The notes under the pieces were generated by a model. The model worked only from the letters and a program-made list of their open reading frames with translations. It did no database searches and was not told the DNA's origin. Shown here one piece after another: positions 52,200 to 60,853 of a stretch of 64,000 nucleotides of DNA (position 1 is its first letter; the number at the start of each line of letters is the position of its first letter). The translations under genes were made by a program, and so were the position numbers. The DNA is taken from assembly GCA_903929135.1 (NCBI GenBank), contig CAIYTH010000046.1:27141-91140 (forward strand), read 5' to 3'. Origin of the DNA: an uncultured Chlorobiales bacterium (GTDB lineage Bacteria > Bacteroidota > Chlorobiia > Chlorobiales > Chlorobiaceae).

Positions 52200-53282
52200 T
52201 CACCCCGCCCATTCGAGCACTTCGGCGATCCGCTTCGCGGAGGCGCCGTCCCATTTTTCCGGGATGAGGCTCTTGCCGGTCGGCTTGCCGGAAAGAATGA
52301 CAGATGCCCGTTCGAGGATCTCCTGCTCGTCGAACTCGACGAGATCGTTGGTGCCGATTTCGATGGTCGAGGGGCGGGATGTGCTCTGGCGCAAGGTGAG
52401 GCACGGCACGTTCATCACGGTGAGCTCGGACTCGAATTCGTCGGTATCGGTCAGCACGAAGGCGGACTCCTTGAGCACGCGAAGCAGGTCGACGGGTCCG
52501 GGACGGGGAACAATACGGAGGCCCGGGACGCTGCCGAAAGCCTCCTGCAGGCCAGCGTCGGAACCGGCGTCAACGGGAAGGAGCACCGTGGTCGTCACGG
52601 CAATGGATTCGAGCACCTTGCAGAGCAGGTCCCGGTTCTCCGCGGTTTCGGGCCGGAGCGGCATGGTGAGCAGCACCGTGGCGAATTTTTTTGGTTTGAC
52701 CCCGAGATCGTCGAGCACGCCCGACCGGTTGGCCTCGCCGATCACCGTCACGAGGCTGTCGATGGAGGTGTTGCCGACGAAAATGATCCGCTCGTCGGCG
52801 AACCCCTCGTTGATCAGGTTGTAGATTCCGCTGTGTTCGCTGACGAAGTGCAGAGAGGCCACCGAATCGATGATGAGCCGGTTGAGCTCATCCTGCCCGG
52901 AGCGGTCGTAGCTGCGCAGGCCGGCGTCGAGGCTGACGACGGGAATACCCATTCTGGAAGCCGTAATGGTGGCAGCGATTGCCGCGTTGTCGAAGCCGCC
53001 GGGCACGACGAAATCAGGCGCGATTTCAACGAAAAGCTGCTCGAACGAGATCATGAGCCGTGCGGTTTCGCTTACCGGCGAACCCGGCTCGAGAGGCACT
53101 CTGCGGAGCCGCCCTTCGAGGCCGAAAGCGGGCACCAGGGACTCCGTCTCCCCATGCTCCCCATCGCGGACGACGAGTACCGGCACCGGTTCGACCAGCC
53201 CGTTTTTTTCAAGCGGGGCGAAGAGGGATGCCACTTTCAGGAATCCGAAGCGCCCCTGCGCGATCAACACTATTTTTTTCAC
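52200..53282 (-). CDS. UDP-N-acetylglucosamine 2-epimerase-like protein with altered active site
   Basis: 360 residues with the two-Rossmann WecB fold: NAAIAATITASRMGIPVVSLDAGLRSY, QDELNRLIIDSVASLHFV, IFVGNTSIDSLV, PVDAGSDAGLQEAF, FVLTDTDEFESELTVMNVPC. WecB's catalytic residues are partly lost: the EAGLR Glu is Asp here (DAGLRSY), the THR(R/P)E His segment is TMPLRPE, the SDSGG motif is TDTDE, and only the Glu of DELNR stays. It may be a non-epimerising glycosyl-nucleotide binder or act on another substrate. It is divergent from an OstA-like gene. Confidence 0.85.
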   Translation of the reverse strand: MKKIVLIAQGRFGFLKVASLFAPLEKNGLVEPVPVLVVRDGEHGETESLVPAFGLEGRLRRVPLEPGSPVSETARLMISFEQLFVEIAPDFVVPGGFDNAAIAATITASRMGIPVVSLDAGLRSYDRSGQDELNRLIIDSVASLHFVSEHSGIYNLINEGFADERIIFVGNTSIDSLVTVIGEANRSGVLDDLGVKPKKFATVLLTMPLRPETAENRDLLCKVLESIAVTTTVLLPVDAGSDAGLQEAFGSVPGLRIVPRPGPVDLLRVLKESAFVLTDTDEFESELTVMNVPCLTLRQSTSRPSTIEIGTNDLVEFDEQEILERASVILSGKPTGKSLIPEKWDGASAKRIAEVLEWAG

Positions 53283-53338
53283 AGCCGACAGGTTTTAGTA
53301 CATTGAACGACAACACGACAACCCTTGGAAAAGCTCGC

Positions 53339-54265
53339 ATGAAGAGAACAGGCCGACCGATCGCATTCGCACTGCTGGGCATCCTTGCGCTGCTGGCTTT
53401 CCGCACTCCCGGTCTGACGGATAATACGGCCTCGGCAGAGAAAAAGAAAACGGTACTTGAACACGCCGACACCGTCCAGGGAGGAGAGACTCCCGAATCA
53501 TCGGGAAAAGTCGAGCCGTTCCGGTCGGCGACCGGAAGCGTGGTCTTCGTGCAGGGGGACATGACACTCAGATGCGACCATGCGGTGGAGTTTCCGGATG
53601 GCGACCGCATCAACCTCGAGGGCAACATCCACATCAGGAGCAAGAAGCTCGAAATCTACGGAGACAAGGGCGTCTACTACCCCGGCGAAGAGGCGGGGGA
53701 AGTCGTGGGCAATGTCCGGGGACTGATCATCAAGGACAGCCTGATCGCCAGATCGAACCGGTCGGTCTTCAACCAGAAGAAGGACGAGCTCTGGCTGTAC
53801 GACAACGCCATAGCCTGGCAGCGTGGACGGCAGCTCAGCGGAGACATCATCCGGGTGCACACCAAGGAGGTCAACGGCAACAGTCAGGTCGACGAAGTCC
53901 AGGTGCACGGCAGCGCATTCTTCGCCTCGAGGGACAGCCTTTCGACCGGAAAGCCGCAGTACAACCAGATGAGCGGCGACCATATGGTTGTCACGATCGA
54001 CGACGCGTCTCACCTGACCGGAGTGACGTTGACGTCGAAGGCCCGGAGCCTGTACCGCATCTATGACGACCAGGACCAGCCGTCGGGCGTCAACTTCACG
54101 AGCGGCGATGTGATGCGCATGTTTTTCAAGGAGGGAAAGCTGAGCAGGATACGGACGACCGGCAACTCACTCGGCAAGCAGTATCCCAACCGCATGAAAG
54201 AGGACAAGGGTATCGACCTGCCCGGTTTCCGGTGGAGGGAACAGGAGATCCCGACGTTCAAGTAA
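53339..54265 (+). CDS. OstA/LptA-like periplasmic protein
   Basis: 308 residues from ATG 53339. The signal peptide (IAFALLGILALLAFRTPGLT) is followed by an OstA-like beta-jellyroll: ATGSVVFVQGDMTLRCDHAV, LEGNIHIRSKKLEIYGDKGV, VVGNVRGLIIKDSLIARSNR, then LYDNAIAWQRGRQLSGDII. The repeated beta-helical unit fits lipopolysaccharide transport proteins LptA/LptD-N. It is longer than LptA (about 185), so it is a multi-repeat relative. It is divergent from the WecB-like gene, perhaps part of surface-glycan export. Confidence 0.85.
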   Translation: MKRTGRPIAFALLGILALLAFRTPGLTDNTASAEKKKTVLEHADTVQGGETPESSGKVEPFRSATGSVVFVQGDMTLRCDHAVEFPDGDRINLEGNIHIRSKKLEIYGDKGVYYPGEEAGEVVGNVRGLIIKDSLIARSNRSVFNQKKDELWLYDNAIAWQRGRQLSGDIIRVHTKEVNGNSQVDEVQVHGSAFFASRDSLSTGKPQYNQMSGDHMVVTIDDASHLTGVTLTSKARSLYRIYDDQDQPSGVNFTSGDVMRMFFKEGKLSRIRTTGNSLGKQYPNRMKEDKGIDLPGFRWREQEIPTFK

Positions 54266-54272
54266 AAAAGGA

Positions 54273-54296
54273 AAGCCTTCCGGCAAGGGAAGGCTT
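54273..54296 (-). terminator. Terminator between ostA-like and fmdB-like genes
   Basis: Stem AAGCCTTCC/GGAAGGCTT, loop of six bases. On the minus strand it is followed by TCCTTTTTT, so it serves the fmdB-like gene and may stop ostA as well. Confidence 0.8.
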
Positions 54297-54335
54297 CATG
54301 AATCTATGCTGATACCGCTCCTGCCGGCAGAAACG

Positions 54336-54584
54336 TCACTTCGCGTGCGGGCAGGTGGAGCAAGCGCCGCCGGACTCGGAACCTTTGGATGGCGATTTGC
54401 TGCCGCAATAATCGGTGCCGTAGAAGCCGGAGCCCTTGAGCACGAATCCGCCGGACGCGCTGATGACACGCTCAAACGTCTCCTTGCCGCACTCGGTGCA
54501 GGTGGTCAGGGCGTCATCGCTCATGCGCTGGAACACTTCATATTCAAAACCGCAGCTGCTGCAGCGATACTGATAGGTAGGCAT
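54336..54584 (-). CDS. FmdB-family zinc-ribbon protein
   Basis: 82 residues from ATG 54584, with GGAGG about ten bases upstream. Starts [20 protein letters not shown] with two CxxC pairs (CSSC; CTEC) of a zinc ribbon, then [15 protein letters not shown]. The Ser/Gly-rich tail ends in a Cys pair (CSTCPHAK). Members are regulators or RNA/protein-binding factors of unclear role. The upstream open frame is not used. Confidence 0.92.
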   Translation of the reverse strand: MPTYQYRCSSCGFEYEVFQRMSDDALTTCTECGKETFERVISASGGFVLKGSGFYGTDYCGSKSPSKGSESGGACSTCPHAK

Positions 54585-54712
54585 ACTCTTTTCCTCCGTT
54601 AAGAATCTATTGCTGAGTGTTGATGTTGTCCGTTGTGTGTACCGGCGGCAAACGCCGGAACATAAAGGTTGTCGTATATAAGTATATTTATTTTTAAAAA
54701 AAAGTTTCCCGG

Positions 54713-55483
54713 ATGATCGTAAAAACACGCGCGGTCGTACTCCGTGAGCTCAAGTACAGGGACCAGTCGAAGATCTGCCTGCTCATGACCAGGGAGTTCG
54801 GGCAGCTCTCCGTGATCCTGAAGGCCGGGCGGAACCCGAAAAGCCGGCTGAGCGGGCTGTTCACCGTGGGAAACATCGTCGACGCGGTCATCTACAAGCG
54901 GAGCACGCGCGACATCCAGCTGGCCAGCGACGCGAGCCTGGTGCTCAGTCCCCTGTCGCAGGCGCCTGACCTCGACCGGTTCGGCGTGCTCTACCGGGTG
55001 CTCGACCTGGCGCGCCACTCGTCCGGCCCGGAGGAGAAGAACCTGCCGCTCTTCACGCTGCTCAGCTCGACGATCGAACGGCTGTGCGCCGAGCAGGAGA
55101 ATTTCCTGCCTGTGCTGGCCGGGTTCCTCCTGAGGCTGGTCGGCGTGCTCGGCTTCGCACCGTCGATCGATCGCTGCGTTTTCAGCGGCCGGGAACTCCT
55201 CCAGTCGATCGAAGGCCTCGAAGAGCTTCATTTCGTGCATGACCCAGGAGGCTTCGCCCTTCCCGGAACCGCAACCTCATACGGCGTCCAGTTGCAGGCG
55301 GTGCCGGCAAGCCGTTTCCTGCTCATCCGTGAAATCGCAACCAAAGGCGTTTCGACCCAGGGCTCGCCACAGGAGGAGGTCGCGGCGGTCTGCGATCTCC
55401 TGCAGGAGTACTGCTCCCGGCATCTGGATCGAATGCCGCACCGCAAGCATCTCGATGTCGTCTCGCGCATCCTGACCGTATGA
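54713..55483 (+). CDS. recO: DNA repair protein RecO
   Basis: 256 residues. The N-terminal OB fold ([38 protein letters not shown]) and helical C-terminal part ([36 protein letters not shown]) match RecO, which anneals SSB-coated DNA and loads RecA with RecR. The Cys pairs of the zinc site are reduced to one clear Cys (RCVFSG). ATG 54713 is followed at once by the conserved start. Confidence 0.92.
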   Translation: MIVKTRAVVLRELKYRDQSKICLLMTREFGQLSVILKAGRNPKSRLSGLFTVGNIVDAVIYKRSTRDIQLASDASLVLSPLSQAPDLDRFGVLYRVLDLARHSSGPEEKNLPLFTLLSSTIERLCAEQENFLPVLAGFLLRLVGVLGFAPSIDRCVFSGRELLQSIEGLEELHFVHDPGGFALPGTATSYGVQLQAVPASRFLLIREIATKGVSTQGSPQEEVAAVCDLLQEYCSRHLDRMPHRKHLDVVSRILTV

Positions 55484-55588
55484 CCCGCATCAACCGCCCT
55501 CAGGCTTTCAATCTTCTGGACTATTTTCTATCTTGACCAGATATTTTCAACAGCATCTCTTCCGATAATACAAACCGATCGACCCGAC

Positions 55589-56884
55589 ATGCCTCAACTC
55601 ACCAGATCTGCTGAACTCTTCGAGAAAGCCAAGAAGTTCATTCCCGGCGGCGTCAACTCTCCGGTCCGCGCCTTCAAATCCGTCGGCGGCACCCCCATCT
55701 TCATGGCCAAGGGCAAAGGCGCCTATATGACCGACGTCGACGGCAACACCTACCTGGATTATGTCGGATCGTGGGGCCCGGTCATCCTCGGCAGCATGCA
55801 CCCTCGCCTGACCGCAGCGATCGAGTACACCCTGAGGAACATCGGCACCAGCTTCGGCACCCCGATCGAGATCGAGATCGAGATCGCCGAACTGCTCTGC
55901 AAGGTCGTGCCATCGCTCGAGATGGTCCGCATGGTCAACAGCGGCACCGAGGCCACCATGTCGGCCGTCCGTCTCGCCCGCGGCTATACCAAGCGTGACA
56001 AGATCATCAAATTCGAGGGCTGCTACCACGGCCACGGCGACAGCTTCCTGATCAAGGCCGGTTCCGGCGTGCTCACCCTCGGCGACCCCGACAGCCCCGG
56101 CGTGACCAAAGGCACGGCGAACGACACCCTGAACGCCACCTACAACGACATCGAATCGGTCAAGCTGCTCGTCAACGAGAACAAAGGCCAGATCGCGGCC
56201 ATCATCATCGAGCCGGTCGCCGGCAACACCGGCGTCATCCCTGCGAAGAAGGAGTTCCTCGTCGCCCTTCGCGAACTCTGCACCAAAGAAGGCATCGTGC
56301 TGATCTTCGACGAGGTCATGTGCGGATTCCGTGTGGCCCTCGGCGGCGCACAGGAGCTCTACGGCGTGACCCCCGACCTGACCACCATGGGCAAGATCAT
56401 CGGCGGCGGCCTCCCGGTCGGCGCATTCGGCGGCAAGCGCGAGATCATGGAGAACGTGGCTCCGCTGGGCTCCGTCTACCAGGCAGGCACCCTCTCGGGC
56501 AACCCGCTCGCCCTGACCGCAGGACTCGAAACCCTGAAAATCCTGATCGAAGAGAATCCGTACCCGGAACTCGAAAGGAAGGGGGCGTTCCTCGAAGCCG
56601 GATTCAGGGACAACATGCAGAAGCTCGGCCTGAACTACGTGCAGAACCGTGTCGGCTCCATGGCCTGCCTCTTCTTCACGGAAACCCCGGTCGTCGACTA
56701 CAAGAGCGCCATCACGGCCGATGCCGCCAAGTACGGCAGGTACTTCCACTCGATGCTCGACCAGGGCATCTACCTCGCCCCGTCGCAGTTCGAGGCCATG
56801 TTCACCAGCTACGTGCACACGGACGAAGACCTCGACAAGACCGTCAAGGCGAACTACAACGCCCTCGTCGCCGCGAACAAGTAA
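55589..56884 (+). CDS. hemL: Glutamate-1-semialdehyde 2,1-aminomutase
   Basis: 431 residues. The PLP enzyme signature is complete: [46 protein letters not shown], the pocket [22 protein letters not shown] and [18 protein letters not shown] with the Schiff-base Lys. It makes 5-aminolevulinate in the C5 pathway, the entry to heme and bacteriochlorophyll. It is expected to be highly expressed in a phototroph; a strong terminator follows. Confidence 0.97.
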   Translation: MPQLTRSAELFEKAKKFIPGGVNSPVRAFKSVGGTPIFMAKGKGAYMTDVDGNTYLDYVGSWGPVILGSMHPRLTAAIEYTLRNIGTSFGTPIEIEIEIAELLCKVVPSLEMVRMVNSGTEATMSAVRLARGYTKRDKIIKFEGCYHGHGDSFLIKAGSGVLTLGDPDSPGVTKGTANDTLNATYNDIESVKLLVNENKGQIAAIIIEPVAGNTGVIPAKKEFLVALRELCTKEGIVLIFDEVMCGFRVALGGAQELYGVTPDLTTMGKIIGGGLPVGAFGGKREIMENVAPLGSVYQAGTLSGNPLALTAGLETLKILIEENPYPELERKGAFLEAGFRDNMQKLGLNYVQNRVGSMACLFFTETPVVDYKSAITADAAKYGRYFHSMLDQGIYLAPSQFEAMFTSYVHTDEDLDKTVKANYNALVAANK

Positions 56885-56906
56885 TTTCCGGCACGACACA
56901 AGACCA

Positions 56907-56932
56907 AAAGGGAGGCTCAACGGCCTCCCTTT
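56907..56932 (+). terminator. Terminator of hemL
   Basis: Stem AAAGGGAGGC/GCCTCCCTTT, loop TCAACG, then TTCGTGTTTG. It begins 23 bases after the stop. Confidence 0.88.
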
Positions 56933-56972
56933 CGTGTTTGTTTATGTTACTCATTCTACCTGCTTTTTCACC

Positions 56973-57055
56973 TGTCATTCTGAGTCCGACAAAGTCGGGC
57001 GATGAATCCATGCGGAGATGGATCCTTCGCTGCGCTGCGCTTCGTTCAGGATGAC
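56973..57055. repeat. Dispersed palindromic repeat, copy B
   Basis: It starts TGTCATTCTGAGTCCGACAA and ends GTTCAGGATGAC, with an inner GAATCCAT...ATGGATCC inverted pair and a CCGAC/GTCGG hairpin. It is about 75 per cent like copy A at 52061. It lies in the hemL-DUF190 gap and encodes nothing. Confidence 0.7.
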
Positions 57056-57106
57056 GCGCCCCGAAATCAACAGTTGACGATCTGGGGACTCGGCACTCCC
57101 GAGGAA

Positions 57107-57442
57107 CTAAGTGCTCCACTGCTTCACCGCCTCCCGCGTCACCAGCGACTTGGCTCCCGCATCTTCGAGCAGCGACTCGACGACCGGCAGGAAGCCCTCG
57201 ATCTTTTCGGTGCTGTCGACGATCTCGACCACCATCGGCAGGTCTCCGGCAAGCTCGAGGATCTTTGCCGAGTGCACCTTGTGGTGGAGACCGTAGGAGA
57301 GCAGGCCACGGAACACGGTCGCTCCGGCCATACCGTGCTCGAGAGCCTTGCCGACCAGAAGCTCGTAAATGGGCCGGTGCTGGAATTTCTCCTGCTCACC
57401 GATGAATATCCTGAGCAGTTCGCGGTCGATGAAGTTCATCAT
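57107..57442 (-). CDS. DUF190-family protein
   Basis: 111 residues from ATG 57442, which overlaps the crcB stop as ATGA. The pattern RIFIGEQEKFQHRPIYELLV, KALEHGMAGATVFRGLLSYG, DLPMVVEIVDSTEKIEGFL is that of DUF190, a ferredoxin-like/P-II-like fold. DUF190 genes are often paired with crcB fluoride channels, as here, which suggests a cytoplasmic regulator or partner of the channel. Confidence 0.92.
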   Translation of the reverse strand: MMNFIDRELLRIFIGEQEKFQHRPIYELLVGKALEHGMAGATVFRGLLSYGLHHKVHSAKILELAGDLPMVVEIVDSTEKIEGFLPVVESLLEDAGAKSLVTREAVKQWST

Positions 57443-57813
57443 TGCCAGAGTTTTGCGCAAAGCGTTCCGGTAAACAGGCAGGCCATGCCGCCGAAGATGC
57501 TGCCCGCGACGTACATGCTGGCATATAGCGCCTGGCCGTCCCTTGCCAGCCCCATGGTTTCATTCATGGCTGTCGAGAAGGTGGTCAATCCGCCGCAGAA
57601 CCCGGTCGTCAGCAGCAGGCGGGTGTCGGGGGAGATGATGGTCGTTGAGAGCGCCAGTTCGCTCACGAAACCGATAATGAAGGAGCCGACAAGGTTGACG
57701 GCGAAGGTGGCAAAGGGAAAGCTGCCTGCCGAAAAGGGAACGACAAGCGCGACAAGGTAGCGGAACACCGAACCTGCGAATCCGCCGATACCGACCAGAA
57801 GCACCCCTTTCAC
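57439..57813 (-). CDS. crcB: Fluoride-specific channel CrcB/Fluc
   Basis: 124 residues, four helices. Signature residues: VGIGGFAGSVFRYLVA, Asn in TFAVNLVGSFIIGF, and GFCGGLTTFSTAMNET with the pore Phe/Thr track. It is a dual-topology dimer that exports fluoride. No fluoride riboswitch was found upstream. It is coupled to DUF190. Confidence 0.94.
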   Translation of the reverse strand: MKGVLLVGIGGFAGSVFRYLVALVVPFSAGSFPFATFAVNLVGSFIIGFVSELALSTTIISPDTRLLLTTGFCGGLTTFSTAMNETMGLARDGQALYASMYVAGSIFGGMACLFTGTLCAKLWQ

Positions 57814-57864
57814 CGGGACTCCATCATGGCTGGGCTGTTCAGGATTGCCTGCATGCCGATCCTG

Positions 57865-58095
57865 TCAGTGGTCGCTGTGGCAGGTCTGCCGGTCTTCGAT
57901 GCGCTTGTGGGCGCAGCACATCTCGTCGTGGATGTTCATGAGGATGTTGAACACCCCGAGACTGATGATCGTGGGAGCCCAGAGACCGATGAAGATCGCA
58001 ATGAGCTGGCTGTTGGCGCCCGTACCGAAGATGAACACGTAGATGGACAACAGGATCGACAGGGCTGCAGCAAGGATGTAGTACAACGGCTTCAT
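57865..58095 (-). CDS. Small two-helix membrane protein
   Basis: 76 residues from ATG 58095. Two hydrophobic helices (YYILAAALSILLSIYVFIFG; LIAIFIGLWAPTIISLGVFN) are followed by a His/Cys-rich tail (MNIHDEMCCAHKRIEDRQTC HSDH) that could bind metal. It lies between crcB and a metal ABC transporter on the same strand. Function unknown. Confidence 0.75.
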   Translation of the reverse strand: MKPLYYILAAALSILLSIYVFIFGTGANSQLIAIFIGLWAPTIISLGVFNILMNIHDEMCCAHKRIEDRQTCHSDH

Positions 58096-58192
58096 AATGC
58101 AGGCTGATTTGAATGAACGGGTTTCGCGTAAAGGCAATGTAACAATTTGACGTCATTCCCAAATGCGGCCGGAAGCAGCCAGGCAGAGCGGA

Positions 58193-59008
58193 TCAGCGCT
58201 TCCGCCGTCCTGCAAGGGCCGCTGTTGCGCCGGTAGCGAGAAACACGAGGGCTGCGACGAGGATGACCGTCGCGCCGGATGCCACGTCGAACACCCAGGA
58301 GAGCCAGAGGCCCGCAAGGTTGAAGGCGATGGAAAGCGAGACGGCGAGCGCCATCATGCCCTGCAGGGTGCGGCTGAACATCCTCGCCACGGCTGCGGGT
58401 ATGGTCAGCAGGGCGATGACCATGACGATACCCGCAACCCTGACCATGATGACCACGGTGAGCGCGATCAGGCAGAGCATGAGCAGGTCGAGCGCGAGCG
58501 TCTTCAGGCCCGATACCCTGGCGTACTCCTCGTCGAAGGATACGGCGAGGAACTCCTTGCTGAACAGCCAGACCACCGCCCCGATCAGGATGTCGAGCAG
58601 CAGTATGAGCTGCAGGTCGGAGGCCGGCACCGTCAGGATGTTGCCGAACAGGTAGCTGAAGAGGTTCGGGGCGTAGCCAGGCGTCAGGCCGATCAGGATC
58701 ACGCCGATGGCCATGCCTGTCGCCCAGAATGCGCCGATGGCCGTGTCTTCGGCGACCTTCGCCTTGCGGGTGAGCAGGCCGATGCCGATGGCCGCAAGGA
58801 GGCTGAAGGGAATGATCCCGAGCAGCGGATTGACGCCGAGGTAGTAGCCGAGCCCGATGCCGCCGAAAGCGGTGTGTGCGATACCGCCGCTGATGGAGCC
58901 GATCCTGCGGACCACGACGTAGGTGCCGATGATTCCGCAGGCGATGCTCGACAGGAGCGCCGCCATGATGGCGTTGCGCATGAATTCGAAGTGCAGGATG
59001 TCAGGCAT
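58193..59008 (-). CDS. Zinc/manganese-type ABC transporter permease (ZnuB family)
   Basis: 271 residues from ATG 59008, overlapping the ATPase stop by eight bases. About eight helices, with the family's first segment MRNAIMAALLSSIACGIIGT, VVRRIGSISGGIAHTAFGGI and the EEYARVSG coupling loop. It transports a divalent metal, Zn or Mn. It is the last gene of a three-gene operon. Confidence 0.93.
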   Translation of the reverse strand: MPDILHFEFMRNAIMAALLSSIACGIIGTYVVVRRIGSISGGIAHTAFGGIGLGYYLGVNPLLGIIPFSLLAAIGIGLLTRKAKVAEDTAIGAFWATGMAIGVILIGLTPGYAPNLFSYLFGNILTVPASDLQLILLLDILIGAVVWLFSKEFLAVSFDEEYARVSGLKTLALDLLMLCLIALTVVIMVRVAGIVMVIALLTIPAAVARMFSRTLQGMMALAVSLSIAFNLAGLWLSWVFDVASGATVILVAALVFLATGATAALAGRRKR

Positions 59009-59771
59009 AGCTGTCGGTCGGTTCGTTTGGCCCGTCATGGCCATGGTTGTGCAGCACGACCTCTACCGGATGGTGGTACAGGCTTTCGAGGGATGCCGTG
59101 CCGAGCGATGAGGACGGCCCGACCCAGTCGAGCGTGCAGTTCAGGCAGGCGACCCGTGATACGCTGCGTCCTACCGTACCGGTGTCGTGCGTGACGAGCA
59201 CGATCGTGTGACGCTCCCTGAGCCTGTCGAGGAGGTCGTAGATCGTGGTCTTCATGTCCGGGTCGACGCTTGCCGTCGGCTCGTCGAGCAGCAGCAGGTC
59301 CGGTTCGCCGGCGAGGGCACGGGCGATCAGGGTGCGCTGGAGCTCGCCGCCGGAGAGGGTGCCGATGCGGCTGTTCTTCAGACGGGTCAGGCCGACCGTC
59401 TCGATGGCTTCGTCCGCCATCTCCCGGTCGAGCCGGCCGTAGCGCTGCATCAGCCGCCGCTTCGGGAGACGCCCCATCATCACGACCTCCCGGACGCTGA
59501 TCGGAAAATCCCGGTCGAAGAACAGCCTCTGGGGAACATACCCGATCCGGCCGGGAGCCATGCCCGGAGGCTCGCCGAAAATCGTGACATTGCCGGATGA
59601 GGGCTTTTCGAGCCCGAGGATGACCCTGAGCAACGTGGTTTTTCCTCCGCCATTCGGGCCGAGCACCGCAAGGTAGTCCCCTTCATAGACCGTGAGGGAG
59701 AGCGCGTCGAGCACCTTCATGCCTCCGAGCGTCACCCCGAGCCGGTCACAGCAGATAACCGGGCTCTTCAT
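59001..59771 (-). CDS. Metal ABC transporter ATP-binding protein (ZnuC family)
   Basis: 256 residues from ATG 59771; the longer open frame is the overlapping substrate-binding gene's shadow. Walker A GPNGGGKTT near residue 38, Q-loop YVPQRLFFD, signature LSGGELQR, Walker B LLLLDEPTA and the His switch LVTHD are complete. The C-terminus is His-rich (HNHGHDG). The start overlaps the binding-protein stop by ATGA. Confidence 0.95.
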   Translation of the reverse strand: MKSPVICCDRLGVTLGGMKVLDALSLTVYEGDYLAVLGPNGGGKTTLLRVILGLEKPSSGNVTIFGEPPGMAPGRIGYVPQRLFFDRDFPISVREVVMMGRLPKRRLMQRYGRLDREMADEAIETVGLTRLKNSRIGTLSGGELQRTLIARALAGEPDLLLLDEPTASVDPDMKTTIYDLLDRLRERHTIVLVTHDTGTVGRSVSRVACLNCTLDWVGPSSSLGTASLESLYHHPVEVVLHNHGHDGPNEPTDSYA

Positions 59772-60730
59772 GGCATCCTCCCGGCGAACGCCGCTGTCGC
59801 GCGTCTGAGGTTGTTCTGGTAATCCCTCGAAAGCGGGTCGATCAGCACCGTCTTCCCGCCGATGTCCCTTGCGATGGCATCCGCTTGCACGCTGCTGAAC
59901 TGCGGCGAAACGAACACGATGCGTATGTTGTGAGCACGAGCCGCCTCGATCACCCGCACCATCTGGACCGGTGTCACGCTCTTTCCCTCCTGTTCGACCG
60001 CCAGTTGCTGCAGGCCGAAGTCCCGGGCGTAATACCCCCATGCCGGGTGGAACACGATGAACCTGCGGTTCGCCACTCCGGAAAGCCGCCGTTGCAGTTC
60101 CCCCTCGAGCGCCAGAAGCTCTTTGTCGAGCGCCGAACGGTTCGCTGCGTAAACGGCCCGGTGTGAAGGATCTGCCATTGCAAGCGACCGCTCGATGTTG
60201 GCGGCAATCAAACGTGCGTTTTCAGGCGAAAGCCAGAAATGGGGATCGTATCGTCCATGGGAGTGCCCGGCTCCGTAAACGTCGCCGTCATGCGACATCG
60301 GAATCAGCTGCACCCCTGACGACGCGTCGCATATCCTGAGCCCCCTGTTGAGTTCGAGGAAACGGGGCATCCAGTTGAGCTCGAACTCGACACCGGACCC
60401 CGCCTTGACGAACATCGCCGCCGATCCGAGCCGGACCATCTGCCTCGGGGTCGGCTCATAGCTGTGCGGGTCGCCGCCCGGAGGCACCATGACCGATACG
60501 GAAACCCGTTCCCCGCCTATCCTCTCGACGAAATAGGCGAGCGGTTCGATGGAGGTGACGACCTGCAGCTTCCCGGAGCGGTTGCTGTCGGAGCACCCTT
60601 GAAGCAGGAGCATCAACAGCAGCGGAATCACTGCGGCCAGGGAGAAGATGCCGCATGACTGCACTGCCGGTTCACGGACGGGCGGAGCGCTCAGGCGGAT
60701 CCGGGCGGGTCGAGATGAGGCATCCTGCAT
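59768..60730 (-). CDS. Metal ABC transporter substrate-binding lipoprotein (ZnuA family)
   Basis: 320 residues. A basic start, hydrophobic segment and lipobox LLLQGC give a lipoprotein anchored on the inner membrane. The metal site is formed by His in GGDPHSYEPT, His in RYDPHFWLSP, His in FHPAWGYY and Asp in LIDPLS. The His-rich loop is short (GAGHSHGRY), unlike the long loop of classical ZnuA, so Mn or Zn cannot be told apart. ATG 60730 gives a rather long lead before the hydrophobic segment; a GTG start inside is possible. Confidence 0.93.
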   Translation of the reverse strand: MQDASSRPARIRLSAPPVREPAVQSCGIFSLAAVIPLLLMLLLQGCSDSNRSGKLQVVTSIEPLAYFVERIGGERVSVSVMVPPGGDPHSYEPTPRQMVRLGSAAMFVKAGSGVEFELNWMPRFLELNRGLRICDASSGVQLIPMSHDGDVYGAGHSHGRYDPHFWLSPENARLIAANIERSLAMADPSHRAVYAANRSALDKELLALEGELQRRLSGVANRRFIVFHPAWGYYARDFGLQQLAVEQEGKSVTPVQMVRVIEAARAHNIRIVFVSPQFSSVQADAIARDIGGKTVLIDPLSRDYQNNLRRATAAFAGRMP

Positions 60731-60814
60731 CTGTCGAGCGGATAAGGTTTCTTCCCAATGATAGACTTGCCGACAGATATGGAAAATCAGGATGGAGTAT
60801 AAAACGTTGCAACG

Positions 60815-60841
60815 GGCGGCCTCAGCAAAGAGGAGGCCGCC
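60815..60841 (-). terminator. Hairpin downstream of leuA
   Basis: Stem GGCGGCCTC/GAGGCCGCC with a nine-base loop, 13 bases past the leuA stop. The T-tract is displaced, so termination may be partial. Confidence 0.5.
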
Positions 60842-60853
60842 GTGGCATGCAGG

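Noticed and set aside
55547..56920. Long minus-strand frame opposite hemL
   Set aside because: hemL is certain from its motifs; the antisense product has no recognisable domain.
57814..57864. Possible fluoride riboswitch upstream of crcB
   Set aside because: Only 51 bases separate crcB from the gene before it and no fluoride-aptamer pattern is visible.
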